From contig NC_061135.1 in the NCBI RefSeq assembly GCF_905220365.1, forward strand, positions 9,391,501-9,455,500: a stretch of DNA of 64,000 nt, given 5' to 3'. This document shows, in pieces, positions 36,052 through 46,660 of this stretch. A program made the position numbers and the translations under genes. Under the pieces are notes generated by a model. The model searched no databases. It saw only the letters and a program-made list of their open reading frames with translations, and had not been told where the DNA came from. This stretch comes from Vanessa cardui (taxonomy: Eukaryota; Arthropoda; Insecta; Lepidoptera; Nymphalidae). The number at the start of each line of letters is the position of its first letter. The first letter of the stretch is position 1.

Positions 36052-36393
36052 TTAATTTAATTCATATTTTGTTGACAATAAATATGCACTTATAAATTTT
36101 ATTCCTAGGTCTAAATCACCATCAGCCGTACCCGTCCAGTGCTGTGCCTCTCCAAGTGCACGCCTCTGTGGTCTTTCTCCGGCTACTCGCATCCAGCTCC
36201 TGCCTGCCGCCTTGCGTAAATCGTTATTCCACCGTGCCTGAGGACGTCCTACACTACGCTTGCCGAGACGTGATCTCCACTCTAGAATGCGTTTTCCCCA
36301 ACGGTTGTCGGTTCTGCGACAAATGTGACCAGCCCACTGCCACTTGAACTTGCTAATCTGGTGGGCTATATCCATGACTTTGGTTCTTTGATG
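36052..36393 (-). pseudogene. RTE-like LINE, C-terminal fragment of endonuclease/reverse transcriptase
   Basis: The minus-strand frame of 107 codons from the ATG at 36375 carries the hallmark C-terminal block of RTE-type insect LINEs: KWQWAGHICRRTDNRWGKR (residues 11-29), then GRPQARW (43-49), NDLRKAAGRSWMRVAGERPQ (51-70) and ALGEA. Coding similarity continues upstream of the ATG by about six codons (V-H-Q-R-T-K) to a stop near 36394, so the ATG is not a real start. The family protein is around 1000 residues with an endonuclease and a reverse transcriptase; only this tail survives. The end after ALGEA departs from the usual Y-V-Q-Q-W, probably by a frameshift. LINE identity is firm; the RTE label is from memory of similar proteins. 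Confidence 0.78.
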
Positions 36394-36395
36394 TA

Positions 36396-37557
36396 CTTAA
36401 ATAAACATACTCTAAATATTGTACCTATGAAAAATCTTCTATATTAATCTGTCACTATTTGAACAGAGTGCAAAGTGTACGCAGATATCTAATAAATTTG
36501 CTTCGTTCAATAATTTTACAATAGGATTTATAAGTCTCGATATTTTATGAATTGAAATAATTATTTGCCCATTTTGAGCATCTCCTTTGTACAGGAAGAT
36601 TTACATGAAATATTTCGATTCAATAAAACGTAAAGGTACCTTAACTAGATAACTCATTGTATAAGTATCGGTGTTGTTATAGCTCGTGGCTAACAATTTA
36701 GAAGAAAACAAGAATTAGTGATGACAAGTGAATTTGTGATCAAACTTATTTAAAAAAATATCTGACGTAGCAATTAAAATAATACAAATAATAATAAAAT
36801 ATTGTGAGGTTCTCTGGTATAAAAGGAAAAAAAAAAACATTAAACATTTCTGTCACGACAACCATAAATTTATCAAATATTTATGATCCATCAAATAAAT
36901 AACATAAATGTTAAAATTAAACCTTCATCAGTAGAACTACTGGATAGCTTATTCAACAAAAACTTCTGCTTTGATATGAAATCAAATATATAAAAATCAC
37001 TTCAATACTGCGCATGATGTATGACCGATCGTAACATTTAATAACTTACCAACATCAAAGTGTACCCTCTCGCCCGTAGAACTGCGTCACGTACAATACA
37101 TTACTACGCTCACTGGCCACAGAGATATAAATCTTCAAGCCTCCGAGATAAAATTGTGAGTGAACTTTGATTCTTTTCTTAAAACAAGTAACGAAAACGC
37201 CTTTAGCGAAAGAGAAAAATGTAACAAGTACAGTTAAATATGTTTGCAATTTATAACGAGAAGTGAACTTTGCAAGAAAAAAATGAATAGGTATCTTTTG
37301 TGTCATAATTTTATGTCATAAATGAGAAATATGAATAATGAAAAAAGTAATAATCGTGAAATTTATATCAAAATGATGTGGTTACGGATTTTAGATTCGA
37401 ATTTGGATAATTTATAATCTATTTTTTTATTCTGGTATTCTTATCTAAAAATTATTTTCGAAGCACTCGATTTGGAAACTATGATGATTATCTTCTTAAA
37501 ATGATTAGAAAGAATTAATATGAAGGAATGATGAGATGAAAATGGCCTCGTAAATAA
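36396..37557. other. Anonymous AT-rich DNA
   Basis: The 83-codon minus-strand frame at 37055-37306 has no recognisable domain and no repeat was seen. Confidence 0.5.
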
Positions 37558-37747
37558 CTTTTTTTTAAGGTATACGTTAGTGGAACATTGATACTACGAC
37601 CCTTGTGCTTATAATTACACTGGCTCACTCACCTTTTAAACCGGAACATAAAAAATACTGAGTACTATTGTTTGCTAGTAGAATATTTGATGAGTGGGTG
37701 GTACCTCACCTACACAGGCGGACTTTCACAAAGTCCTACCACCAAGT
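37558..37747 (-). repeat. Family B repeat, internally deleted
   Basis: The plus strand has a T run and ttaaggtatacgttagtgga, then jumps to cccttgtgcttataattaca, ctcactcaccttttaaaccg and gatgagtgggtggtacctca, ending cctaccaccaag. The segment with the ggccacctgatgg motif is deleted. Confidence 0.75.
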
Positions 37748-37957
37748 TTAGGTATACACGTGTAAGTTTTTACTAATTTTTCAGATAAGTACACTCTCTT
37801 TTGTTTCACTACATTTTAAAATTATATTAAAACATTTATAAATAAGTCGTACAACTCAATACATGATTATACAGATGATAAAATAGCGTGAAGTTAGTCG
37901 TTGATTTCCCAAAGGATATATAAATTTAATTGTATACAGTCGACTATATAATTTCGT

Positions 37958-38174
37958 TTGAAAAAAAGAGTAACAACTGAGTTTCTTACTCTTTCTTTAT
38001 AATATAATCTACATTGTGAATATAGATCCTCAGTATATAATAACAAGAAATGATTTATAAAAGAAGGTTCTATCCTTCACTGTTAATAATCATTAGAAAA
38101 TTGGATCGATTATAAACTACCAACGACACGCAGTGTAAACAAGTAAAAAACTCAGTTGTTACTCTTTTTTTCAA
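37958..38174. repeat. 27-bp perfect inverted repeat of jockey-tail sequence, 163-nt spacer
   Basis: The arm at 37958-37984 (core aagagtaacaactgagttt) is repeated exactly as its reverse complement at 38148-38174. The arms match the jockey motif actcagtagttactct on either strand. Two small jockey pieces therefore face each other, or one was inverted and duplicated. Confidence 0.8.
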
Positions 38175-38590
38175 GTGAAATAACATTCTTGACAGGATAC
38201 AATTAAATCTATAAACCTTCTGTATTCAAATTCTAGATCAGGTATATATATCTATAGTTAGTTAGTTGGCCGAAAATAAGCTAATTCAATTAGTGGTACG
38301 TCTAATCGCTTGTCGGTTGAGTCGGATTGCCGTTCCAGCGAACAGAGAATCTAATGGGATAAAGAATGCAAGTTTTGCATACACTCTTTTCCACATCGTG
38401 CGTAGAATAGAACTTGATACAGAATACTAAGGTTCAAGGGGACATTATCACAGTTGTGGTGTTATTAAACAAGATACTATAATATAAAACAAATGAAAAC
38501 AAATTCTTACGCGACCAAATTTTATACAAATGATAAAAGATCATGGAGATTTCATCCGTTGATTTTCATGCAGGATAAATGTTATCTCAT
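38175..38590. other. Mostly anonymous; possible SINE E scrap
   Basis: gagtcggattgccgttccag at 38319-38340 resembles the body of a lepidopteran SINE family whose relative lies at 49905-50060, but the match is short. Confidence 0.35.
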
Positions 38591-38594
38591 CCAA

Positions 38595-38723
38595 GGCCAA
38601 GAAGGTTAGAACGCTTACCTCTTAACCGATAATTGCGGGTTCAAAACCAGGCAAGCACCACTAAATTTTTAGGTGCTTAATTTGTGTTCATAATCCATCT
38701 AGTGCTCGGCGGCAAAGGAAAAC
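38595..38723 (+). mobile_element. SINE family A, 5' part (interrupted copy)
   Basis: aaggccaagaaggttagaac, cttaaccgataattgcgggt, tcaaaaccaggcaagcacca and agtgctcggcggcaaaggaa give the head and first body segment. The element breaks at ggaaaac and resumes at about 38974 after a jockey tail. Confidence 0.8.
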
Positions 38724-38973
38724 AAAATCAAAAAAAATAATCAAAATAAACTTTATTCAAGTAGGCTTTTATAAGCACTTTTGAATCGTCATTTTACAAT
38801 TAAGTGAAGCTACCACCGGTTCGGAAAGTAGATTCTACCGAGAAGAACCGGCAAGAAACTCAGTAGTTACTCTTTTTTAACATTTAAAAAATACCACGTC
38901 ATGTTAATTAATTACAATTATTTCAATTAATGTATCCTGCTTGGAAGTCAACAGATATTAACTCCACATCTTA
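38724..38973 (-). mobile_element. Jockey-like LINE 3' tail inserted inside a SINE
   Basis: Begins with an A-rich aatcaaaataaac tail, then tttattcaagtaggctttta, aagcacttttgaatcgtcat, gctaccaccggttcggaaag, gagaagaaccggcaagaaac and ctgcttggaagtcaacagat. It is the least diverged of the jockey tails here. The SINE sequence continues on both sides with the expected order. Confidence 0.8.
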
Positions 38974-39116
38974 TAGAAATCTGCATGTGTCTAATTTCAA
39001 CGAAAATCTAATTCTCATATGTTAACCAAACAATCCGTATTGGACCTACGTTTAGAATAAAACGTTCTCCCCAAAGAGAGAGGATCGCCCAGAAATGCGA
39101 AATTTACCGGCTTAAC
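38974..39116 (+). mobile_element. SINE family A, 3' part of the interrupted copy
   Basis: Resumes agaaatctgcatgtgtctaa, then tttcaacgaaaatct, ccgtattggacctacgttta-type sequence, ctccccaaagagagaggatc and aatttaccggctt. About ten bases around the break appear lost. Confidence 0.72.
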
Positions 39117-39149
39117 ATGTGTGTGTACTGGTGAACATTGAGTAAATCA

Positions 39150-39305
39150 GTATTTAATTTCAATAAAGTTCAGCCACATGTTTGGCCATATTCACCAACC
39201 TAATGTAGTTAGGAGTAGCGTGGTGAAATAAGTTCAAGACATTGTCCCCAAAGAAAGAGTAAGGTCTCCACTTAGCAAAATAGTGGGAATTTTATAAGCA
39301 GTCAG
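39150..39305 (+). mobile_element. Second SINE family A tail, in tandem
   Basis: atttaatttcaataaagttc, cagccacatgtttggccat, gtagcgtggtgaaataagtt, cccaaagaaagagtaaggtc and tagtgggaattttataagca repeat the 3' half once more, 33 bp after the previous tail and in the same orientation. Confidence 0.65.
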
Positions 39306-42300
39306 TTTAAAAATTCACAAATAAAATATACACGTATGCAGTTAAAACTAGACAAGTTTCGTATTTCGGAACAAATACGGACAGTGTGTGCGGCCAACCT
39401 CAGTGATTATGACCCATTTAGTCGGTGATTACAGCTACTCGGCAGTTAATTTTGATTAAATCTGACAAAACTCGGCAGCGCTATGCTATTATTTGTGAAA
39501 TATAATAAGTAATTAGGCTTATGTTACACGATGTGATGGTTTCAGTAACATCAAGACTTAGATAAAGTCTGGTCATTTTGTTTTAATATTAACAGCCAAT
39601 CTATGAAGTTGTCATGATACCATCAAGCTAATTTGGTTAAAATCAGAAAAGTATGTCGTTTTTATACGAAACATAACTCATTCTAAGTATTGACAAATCA
39701 GATTGTGATTTTTGTTTTATTTTCGGTAAATGGTATAAAATATATTACCAAATTTTCAAAATTTTGAAAATGTATAATAAAATACACGCAGGAATTCAAG
39801 CCAAATTCAGGAACGTACCAACGCGATACTATCATGTGTATGTATGTATATATCTTATACAACAAAATAAAGTAAAGTAAAACTCAATGTTTAACGGATA
39901 CCCTCAATTCAAAATAAAATCCTTAAAATACAAAAATATTACAAAGATAAATTTAAAGTACCTATATTACTTTTACTGTTATTTTGTAAATACCATGGCT
40001 TCAGGTTAAAGAACTTTATTACCCATGAAGAACCTTACAGTTCACTTTACAATGAGCAATACTTATATCTTATATACAAAGATTGCTTTTTTGTTGCATA
40101 CCGAAAACGCGTTTCAATACCACGTGGAATAAACTTTTTAAGAGATTATATTCAGTTATCACGAATGTGCCTTTTGATCGCATTTATAATTCAACACAAT
40201 AGTAATACGATCCTTGATCTATTATGATAGTATGAGAATTAATAAATCACAATTCCATCAAGTATCTTTATGTATAATTAAAGCAGGTGTCGCAATGTAA
40301 CAGTACAACTTACACCAAGAGCGAACTTCATGAAAGTCGTTAAATGCAAAACCAATTAACATTGTAAAGTTTAAAGCGAGTGCGTAGCAAGTGTGAGGAA
40401 TAATTAATGCTACACCTTCGCTTAACGATCGCACCTTACATCTGAAATTTGTATAATTTTACTCAATTTCGCTTTGCTTCAAAATAATAATAATAATAAT
40501 TTAATTAACTTTCTTCAGGTAAATTTTGTTAATTGGTTCCTCGAATAAACGACGATTAAAGATTATAAACTTTTATTTTAGATTTATCGTACAGTATTAA
40601 TAAAGATTTACAACTCTCATATATTAACACACGAAGTTTTTTTACGTCCAGGGAATCAAAAGTATATCAAAATTAAAAATAACTTCTGTAATATTCATAA
40701 CCTCATTGAAAGATGCCATAATATCATGCTGGATATATGGATGTTCAAATATCTGATCATGCCGAACAAATGAACGAATCGGTGGAAAAAATACGAATTT
40801 AAAAATACAATGTAAAAAAATGATTTGTACGGTTTTTTTTTTTATATTACAAACGGTATTAATTTGTTTATATAGCATATTTGTCAATAAAAAATAGCAC
40901 TAACCAAACGCCGCAAATAGATAAATACAGCGTAGATTGTATTGAATAAAAAATACATCACACACCTGAAAAGACTGTATATGTGTGTGTACTATTATAA
41001 TAGAAACTAACGAGGTGGAAAGCGATAATTGTTAGTGCACCAACCTTGAATCTGCAGCTTAGTTATAACTGTCTCACGTAGTCGCTGTAATATTGCGATA
41101 CGGATAAAAATCTATGAAAATATTTGTTACTATGCAGCGACTTTTTTATCCGCAAAGTCCAGACTACTCCAAACAACGATTACAACTTCAATTGACCATA
41201 AAGAAAGAGAGACACTACGTTGAGCGTAAAGCCGACTAAAACCGAGTGTGGCTTATGCTATTTTTAGCGTAAACTTTGGTGAGGAATCCGCAATATAAAG
41301 TAATATAGTACTGTATGGGCTATATTTATTATAACAGAGAGATAAATATATCAGTAGGAAATAAGCTATCTTCCCGAAGAAAAGTAAATCGATAAAATTT
41401 CAATTGAAATAACACCACAATCACACAATAATCGTTTTTTAAAAGTTATTTCCAAATTTAGTAAAATTTATTCTTTAATCCTTACGGGATATTTATGATA
41501 AAGTTGGTATGTTTTACAGCAATATTACATATATATTCATAATCAAACCGATATTTTTGCAGGAAACGGTGACAATCATTGTATAGATACCTACGTTGAT
41601 GAAAGGTAAACTAATCACCTGGTTTTCGAATTCTCAGAGTTAATATATTCTTCCTGGAGTACGGCATTTGTTTCTATATTAAATTTCACAATCATTTTAA
41701 GCTTAGTTGAAAGCTCATATCAAGATCATTGATGAATAAGGAAATTACACTAAATTTAAGTACTCTACACAAGACTGTATTACAGAAAAAAGCATGGATA
41801 TAATGATATATAAAAATTTAATCATTCGTTACTCACTTACTCCGTCGTAGTTTTACATTCGATTCAACACAGGATGTGGACGATTCAAAAATCCTTTTAT
41901 AGGCCTTCTTAAATAGAGAATATTTAGATTTTTGGTTTAATAAATAATTATAACATAGGTATTCTCGCGACTAAACTTTTAATTTTGAATCAATATAACG
42001 TATCTACTACACACATTGTCTTAAATTAAACTTATCAGAAGTCGCTGCTTCTACTTCTATTCAGTCTAATAACATAGATAAACTAAATTATAATTACCAT
42101 ATATAAGTTAAATTTAAGTAAAATAACTTTATATATATTAATTTTTTTTTTAATTAAGCGTAATGGACGAAACCTTGAAGAGTCGATATCAGTCTACGTT
42201 CTTCACCTACGTAAAAGAACACTACTTATAACACTACTAAGTACCAGTACTACTTAAACTTATTCAGCAGAAGTCAGTCAGCTTTCAGTCTGCAGACTCG

Positions 42301-42730
42301 CTATGCCATTGTTCGGACCACAAGTAAGAATCGTTCTTTTGTAGGTTGTGGCACTGTTATGGGATAAGTGACGTATAATTCTGACAGTACTAAAGTACTG
42401 GAATAGAACTAAAGTAAAAGCAATAACATCCGCTACCCATCGTTTCACTCTTTCAAAAATGAATAAAATTAATTTAACCTCAATTATTGAAACACAGGTT
42501 AAAGTTATGGACAGTGACCTAAATTAGTGACTCAAAACCATAGGTAAAAATTAGTAATACTTAATTAATGTTATTGGATATTGACCGCACTGTTGACAAA
42601 TTACAATTAAGCTGGTACTCGATTTCGATAAACGAATCAATGCTTCATACAAAAAAACCTATTGAGAATATTTGAGAGGGCAATTTGATATAACTTGCAT
42701 ATCTTTTTATTTTTTTATCGTTTCAATAAC
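39306..42730. other. Anonymous AT-rich DNA
   Basis: 3.4 kb without a recognised gene or repeat, apart from the speculative exon at 42303 and a short AAT microsatellite near 40484. Less AT-rich patches at 41040-41260 and 42150-42400 carry no readable domain. Confidence 0.45.
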
Positions 42731-42733
42731 TCA

Positions 42734-42932
42734 ATATAGTCCAGTGATTACAACGCGTAATTCTTAACTTAAATCCCGGGTTAAAAGGTGAGTGAAGGAA
42801 AACATTGCGAAACAAAAAAAAACCTGCATGTGTCAGATATATACATTAAATAGAGCAATTTGGTAGAGTTAGCTAGAAACCTTGTTAAAGAAAGAGGATA
42901 CTTATCCCAGTACTTTAGAGACTGTATTATTA
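42734..42932 (+). mobile_element. SINE family A, old internally deleted copy
   Basis: tagtccagtgattacaacgc, taaatcccgggttaaaa, gaaggaaaacattgcgaaac, aacctgcatgtgtcagatat and aagaaagaggatacttatcc follow the family order. The caagcaccactgaat segment is deleted and divergence is high. Confidence 0.62.
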
Positions 42933-44292
42933 TGATAATGAATTATTGGTACTTTAGTAATATATTTTAGCATATATTTTGTGATTGCCGTAATCGTGTT
43001 AATTTAATAGCACCATATCATCATCTAATTTCTCTAAGCGAGTAGTGATTGCTTAATAAATATTTTTGCATGATATGTTTCAAAAAGCTTATAACGCACT
43101 ATTGGTGGTGACTAACCGGTTTTCACTGATCAATTTTATAAATAAGTATTTTACTAATAATAAGACAATTTATTGATTAAAAGACGTATAATAATTTATA
43201 GATTTAAAGTACACATAAGTCTTTAAACCTAGATATTTTTTACACGACAAAGAAAATGTTACATTGATTGAAAATATGTACATGGAAAAACTTCGCACAA
43301 TAAAATATCTTATAAAGGACAAACCATTATTATTACTATTAAATAGGGATCCCAAGCATGGTGGTAACATTTCAGCAGAGATCTTCCGAGAGATCATTCA
43401 TTGTTCCTTCCTAAAATAAGTGAAGCGAATTATTCTGGATATCAAATTATCATATAGGGTCAAGAATTCCACAAACCGCTCTAATACCAGAATAATCGAT
43501 TTCACCCATAAATGCGATTTGCTGAAATGGAACTTTCATACCAGGTGATTTCGATACTCGAGTTAAAACTAAAGGAACATTTGTTTATGTCATTGTCTCA
43601 ATAGTCAACAAAGAAGGCGATATGTGCAGTACTACCACTAAGAGCACAGCACACTCACAACGCTTTATTTGATAAAGACATCAGACTATCAGTTGCAGGG
43701 CTATTATCTAAACGGAATGCTGATTGGTCAGTTAATTTACAAGAGCCTTTGTGAATATAATACCTCGAAAGTGACAATAAAAGTACAACAGTAGAACCAA
43801 TCTGAGTATGCTACACAAAAATATTTTTTACAATAAACTTTAATTAGCTTATTTAGTAAGATTGATAAAAAGCACCGTTTTCCACATTTTAATATAATAT
43901 CCAGTTATTAATTGTAAAAGCATTTACTTATTGATTGTCAAGCCTTTATATTAATAGTGAAATTCAAGCTATCAATGTGCAATTATTATTATATAACTAG
44001 AGAGCCAAATTTCTCTAAATGTCACGACTTTGATAATAACCCTACGAGATATATCAAACAATATGTGAACAGTTTTAGTTGCCACGCAACAGTCTAATGA
44101 TAAGATTGAATGCCTTTATGTGTTCAGAGGAACGTGAAAACAATTCTATTCGACAATCACGACTACTGAACGAAATAAAATTAGATTCTAATATTGTTAT
44201 CAATCTGTTACTTGCAGACTTTTGTAAATGTACAAAAAGTATTATCGGGATATAAAAATTAAATAAAGTTTTTTGCAATAATAATATCAAAC
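42933..44292. other. Anonymous DNA
   Basis: A less AT-rich patch at 43480-43760 contains no recognisable coding or repeat signature. The remaining sequence is AT-rich. Confidence 0.45.
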
Positions 44293-44305
44293 TGTAAATC
44301 CTAAG

Positions 44306-44609
44306 AGGCGAGATGGCCCAGTTGTTAGAACGCGTGCATCTTAACCGATGATTGCGGGTTCAAACCCAAGTAAGCACCACTGAATATTCATGTGCTCAGT
44401 TTGTCTTTATAATTCATCTCGTGCTCGGCGGTGAGCAAAACATCACGAGGAAACCTGCAAGTGTCTAATTTCTTAAAAAATCTGCCACATGCGTAATCCA
44501 CCAACCCTCATTAGAACAGCAGTGGTTGAATATGTTCCAAAAACCCTTCTCCTAAAAGGGAAAGGAGCTCTTAGCCTCAATGGTAAATTTACAGGCTATT
44601 GTTGCTGTT
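44306..44609 (+). mobile_element. SINE family A, full length with 13-bp target duplication
   Basis: Head aggcgagatggcccagttgt with A-box TGGCCCAGTTG and B-box GGTTCAAACCC, then gtgctcggcggtgagcaaaa, catcacgaggaaacctgcaa, atgcgtaatccaccaaccct and a tail ending tacaggctattgttgctgtt. The 13-bp repeat tgtaaatcctaag flanks it exactly at 44293-44305 and 44610-44622. This length is typical of LINE-mediated target-primed insertion. Confidence 0.92.
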
Positions 44610-44622
44610 TGTAAATCCTAAG

Positions 44623-45060
44623 CATGTATTTTTGTAAACGAAAACCAATAAATCGAAAAAAAAATGCGAGGTGTATTATAAAAAGTGTTAATACAGTACA
44701 AACAATCAATTCGCTTGATTTTGTATAGCTCGATATAAATGAGAACATGAGAAATCTTCATTTTATCCTTTAGAACTCTAACAAATGTTATACTTTAATA
44801 AATTTAAACATGAATAAATATTAAATTTTGAATCAATTCATTTAAATAATTTTGTATTATTTCTACTACAATATTGTTTATATCTCATCGAACCATGAAT
44901 TCCTGTAGATTCTAAAGACTGTAATGAAACCTTTTATAAAATATTAAACATATTGTTATTGAGTCGAGTTTAAATAATTATTTAATTTGTACCTTCAACT
45001 TGTATATTTATACTTTTTTGTATACTTTCTATTATTACTATTTTTAACTTAAAAATTTGA
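44623..45060. other. Anonymous AT-rich DNA
   Basis: No gene or repeat recognised. Confidence 0.5.
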
Positions 45061-45222
45061 CGACCTCCGTGGTCGAGTGGTGTATTATTATTAGTTTTCT
45101 ATTTTGTCTGGGGTCTGGGTGTTTGTGGTACCGTCGTTACTTCTGATTTTCCATAACACAAGTACTTTAGCTACTTACATTGGGATTAGAGTAATGTAAG
45201 GGATGTTGTCTCATCTTTATTA
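45061..45222 (+). mobile_element. SINE family C with the B-box part deleted
   Basis: cgacctccgtggtcgagtgg (A-box region) is joined straight to tattattagttttctatttt, then gtctgggtgtttgtggtacc and cattgggattagagtaatgt. The segment holding gtacaccgg and the B-box is missing, so the Pol III promoter is broken. Confidence 0.75.
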
Positions 45223-45917
45223 TTATTGTATATATTAAATTTTTTTAATAAACTTAAAACTGTCATGCTCATTCATCTTAATGTTATGTTGTTGGCGTAC
45301 AAAATAAACTTATTCAAATGATTAATATTAAAAAATAATTTGGAATGTAGCAGTATTAATTTTTATGCATGTTTTCCTTGCCAGTAGGTCCGTAGCCTTC
45401 GATAGCGTTACGAGTTGGGAGTTGACGACTACTGAGAATCAGTCTAGGAAAGGGTAGCCCTAGTGAGGCTTAGTGCGGCAAACGTCCGTAGTATTAGAAT
45501 ACTAATATTATTCTCTCCTTGTCACAGGTAATAATATGCTTATGCTCTGCTCCATACGATATCTTAATACAGTAAATGAATGAACGGACCTTACATACAC
45601 AAAATTTCATAATATCTGCGTTAATTAAAATATAATAACATAATTATCCGTGTGTTTTATTAAAGGAAATCCCCTTCTTATCTCGCAAATTTATCACCTC
45701 TATCCTACTCGCATTACCGGTGTGCTTGAAAGAAGATAAGTCTCACGTCGTCAATGGGAAAAAGTTCGTCCCTAATGCTAAGGTAGGATTATTTTGTCGC
45801 TAGTAGAGCAATGATTCTTTGATTTACTTGCGGATAAAATCAAAAACTAATTTTTCATCCATTGTAATTTACGATCGACATAACTTAATACTTTTTGAAG
45901 GTCGTTAACGGAGATTT
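45223..45917. other. Anonymous DNA
   Basis: A patch at 45375-45500 (agtaggtccgtagccttcga and further) is less AT-rich but was not identified. Confidence 0.45.
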
Positions 45918-45929
45918 TATTTATGTATC

Positions 45930-46237
45930 AGCAACAACAACAGCCTGTAAATTTCCCTCTACTGGGCTAAGGCCACCTCTCCCTTTGAGGAGAAGGTTCA
46001 GAACATATTCCACCAAGCTATTCCAATGCGGGTTGGTGGAATAAACATGTGACAGAATTTGTATGAAATAAGACACCATGCATGTTTCCTCACGATGTTT
46101 TTCTTCACCGCCGAGAACGAGATGAATTATAAACACAAATTAAGCACATATATATAGTAGTGCTTGTCTGGGTTTGAACCCGCTATCATCGGTTAAGATG
46201 CGCGCGTTCTAACCACTATGCCATCTCGGCTCTTTTC
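45930..46237 (-). mobile_element. SINE family A, full length with 12-bp target duplication
   Basis: The plus strand reads acaacagcctgtaaatttcc, tccctttgaggagaaggttc, gcgggttggtggaataaaca, gatgtttttcttcaccgccg, gggtttgaacccgctatcat and ctatgccatctcggctc. The repeat tatttatgtatc flanks it at 45918-45929 and 46238-46249. A- and B-box segments are intact. Confidence 0.92.
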
Positions 46238-46249
46238 TATTTATGTATC

Positions 46250-46605
46250 GTTTATCTTAAACATTTGCATACGTATTGAGTAATATAGTTCGTGCTGAGA
46301 TTTCGGTGTCCATTCATATATTCATCTGTCCGTTTATCTAATCAGTCAGCTAGGATTACGTACAACCGTATTGAAATGCAGACACAGTACATACGGATTA
46401 GCTTATACCGCTATCGATTACTTCAGCGAATCTAGATTTGAAATTGTATGTGAGAATGTGATTTAGAAAATATCAATGAAATTGAAAAGAAATGCGCAAA
46501 TGTCAAAAATAAGTTAATTATTTTTTATTTCAAATTTAATCAATATAGCACAGTATTATTTTTAAACATTTATTTAGTGGTTATTAGTGTCAATAGATGT
46601 AGTGA
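46250..46605. other. Anonymous DNA
   Basis: No gene or repeat recognised. Confidence 0.5.
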
Positions 46606-46608
46606 GAG

Positions 46609-46660
46609 AGATAATTCAGAAAAAACGACGGAAATGACCGTCGTTTTTTCTGAATTATCT
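46609..46660. repeat. Perfect inverted repeat (23-bp arms, 6-nt loop)
   Basis: The arm at 46609-46631 (core taattcagaaaaaacgacgg) is matched exactly by 46638-46660 around loop aaatga. Unlike several others it has a GC-containing stem top (cgacgg/ccgtcg), giving a stable hairpin. Confidence 0.95.

Noticed and set aside
44306..44380. Possible tRNA gene
   Set aside because: A- and B-box-like sequences are present, but the sequence continues as a repeated SINE and does not fold as an acceptor-stem-closed tRNA. The same applies to the other SINE heads.
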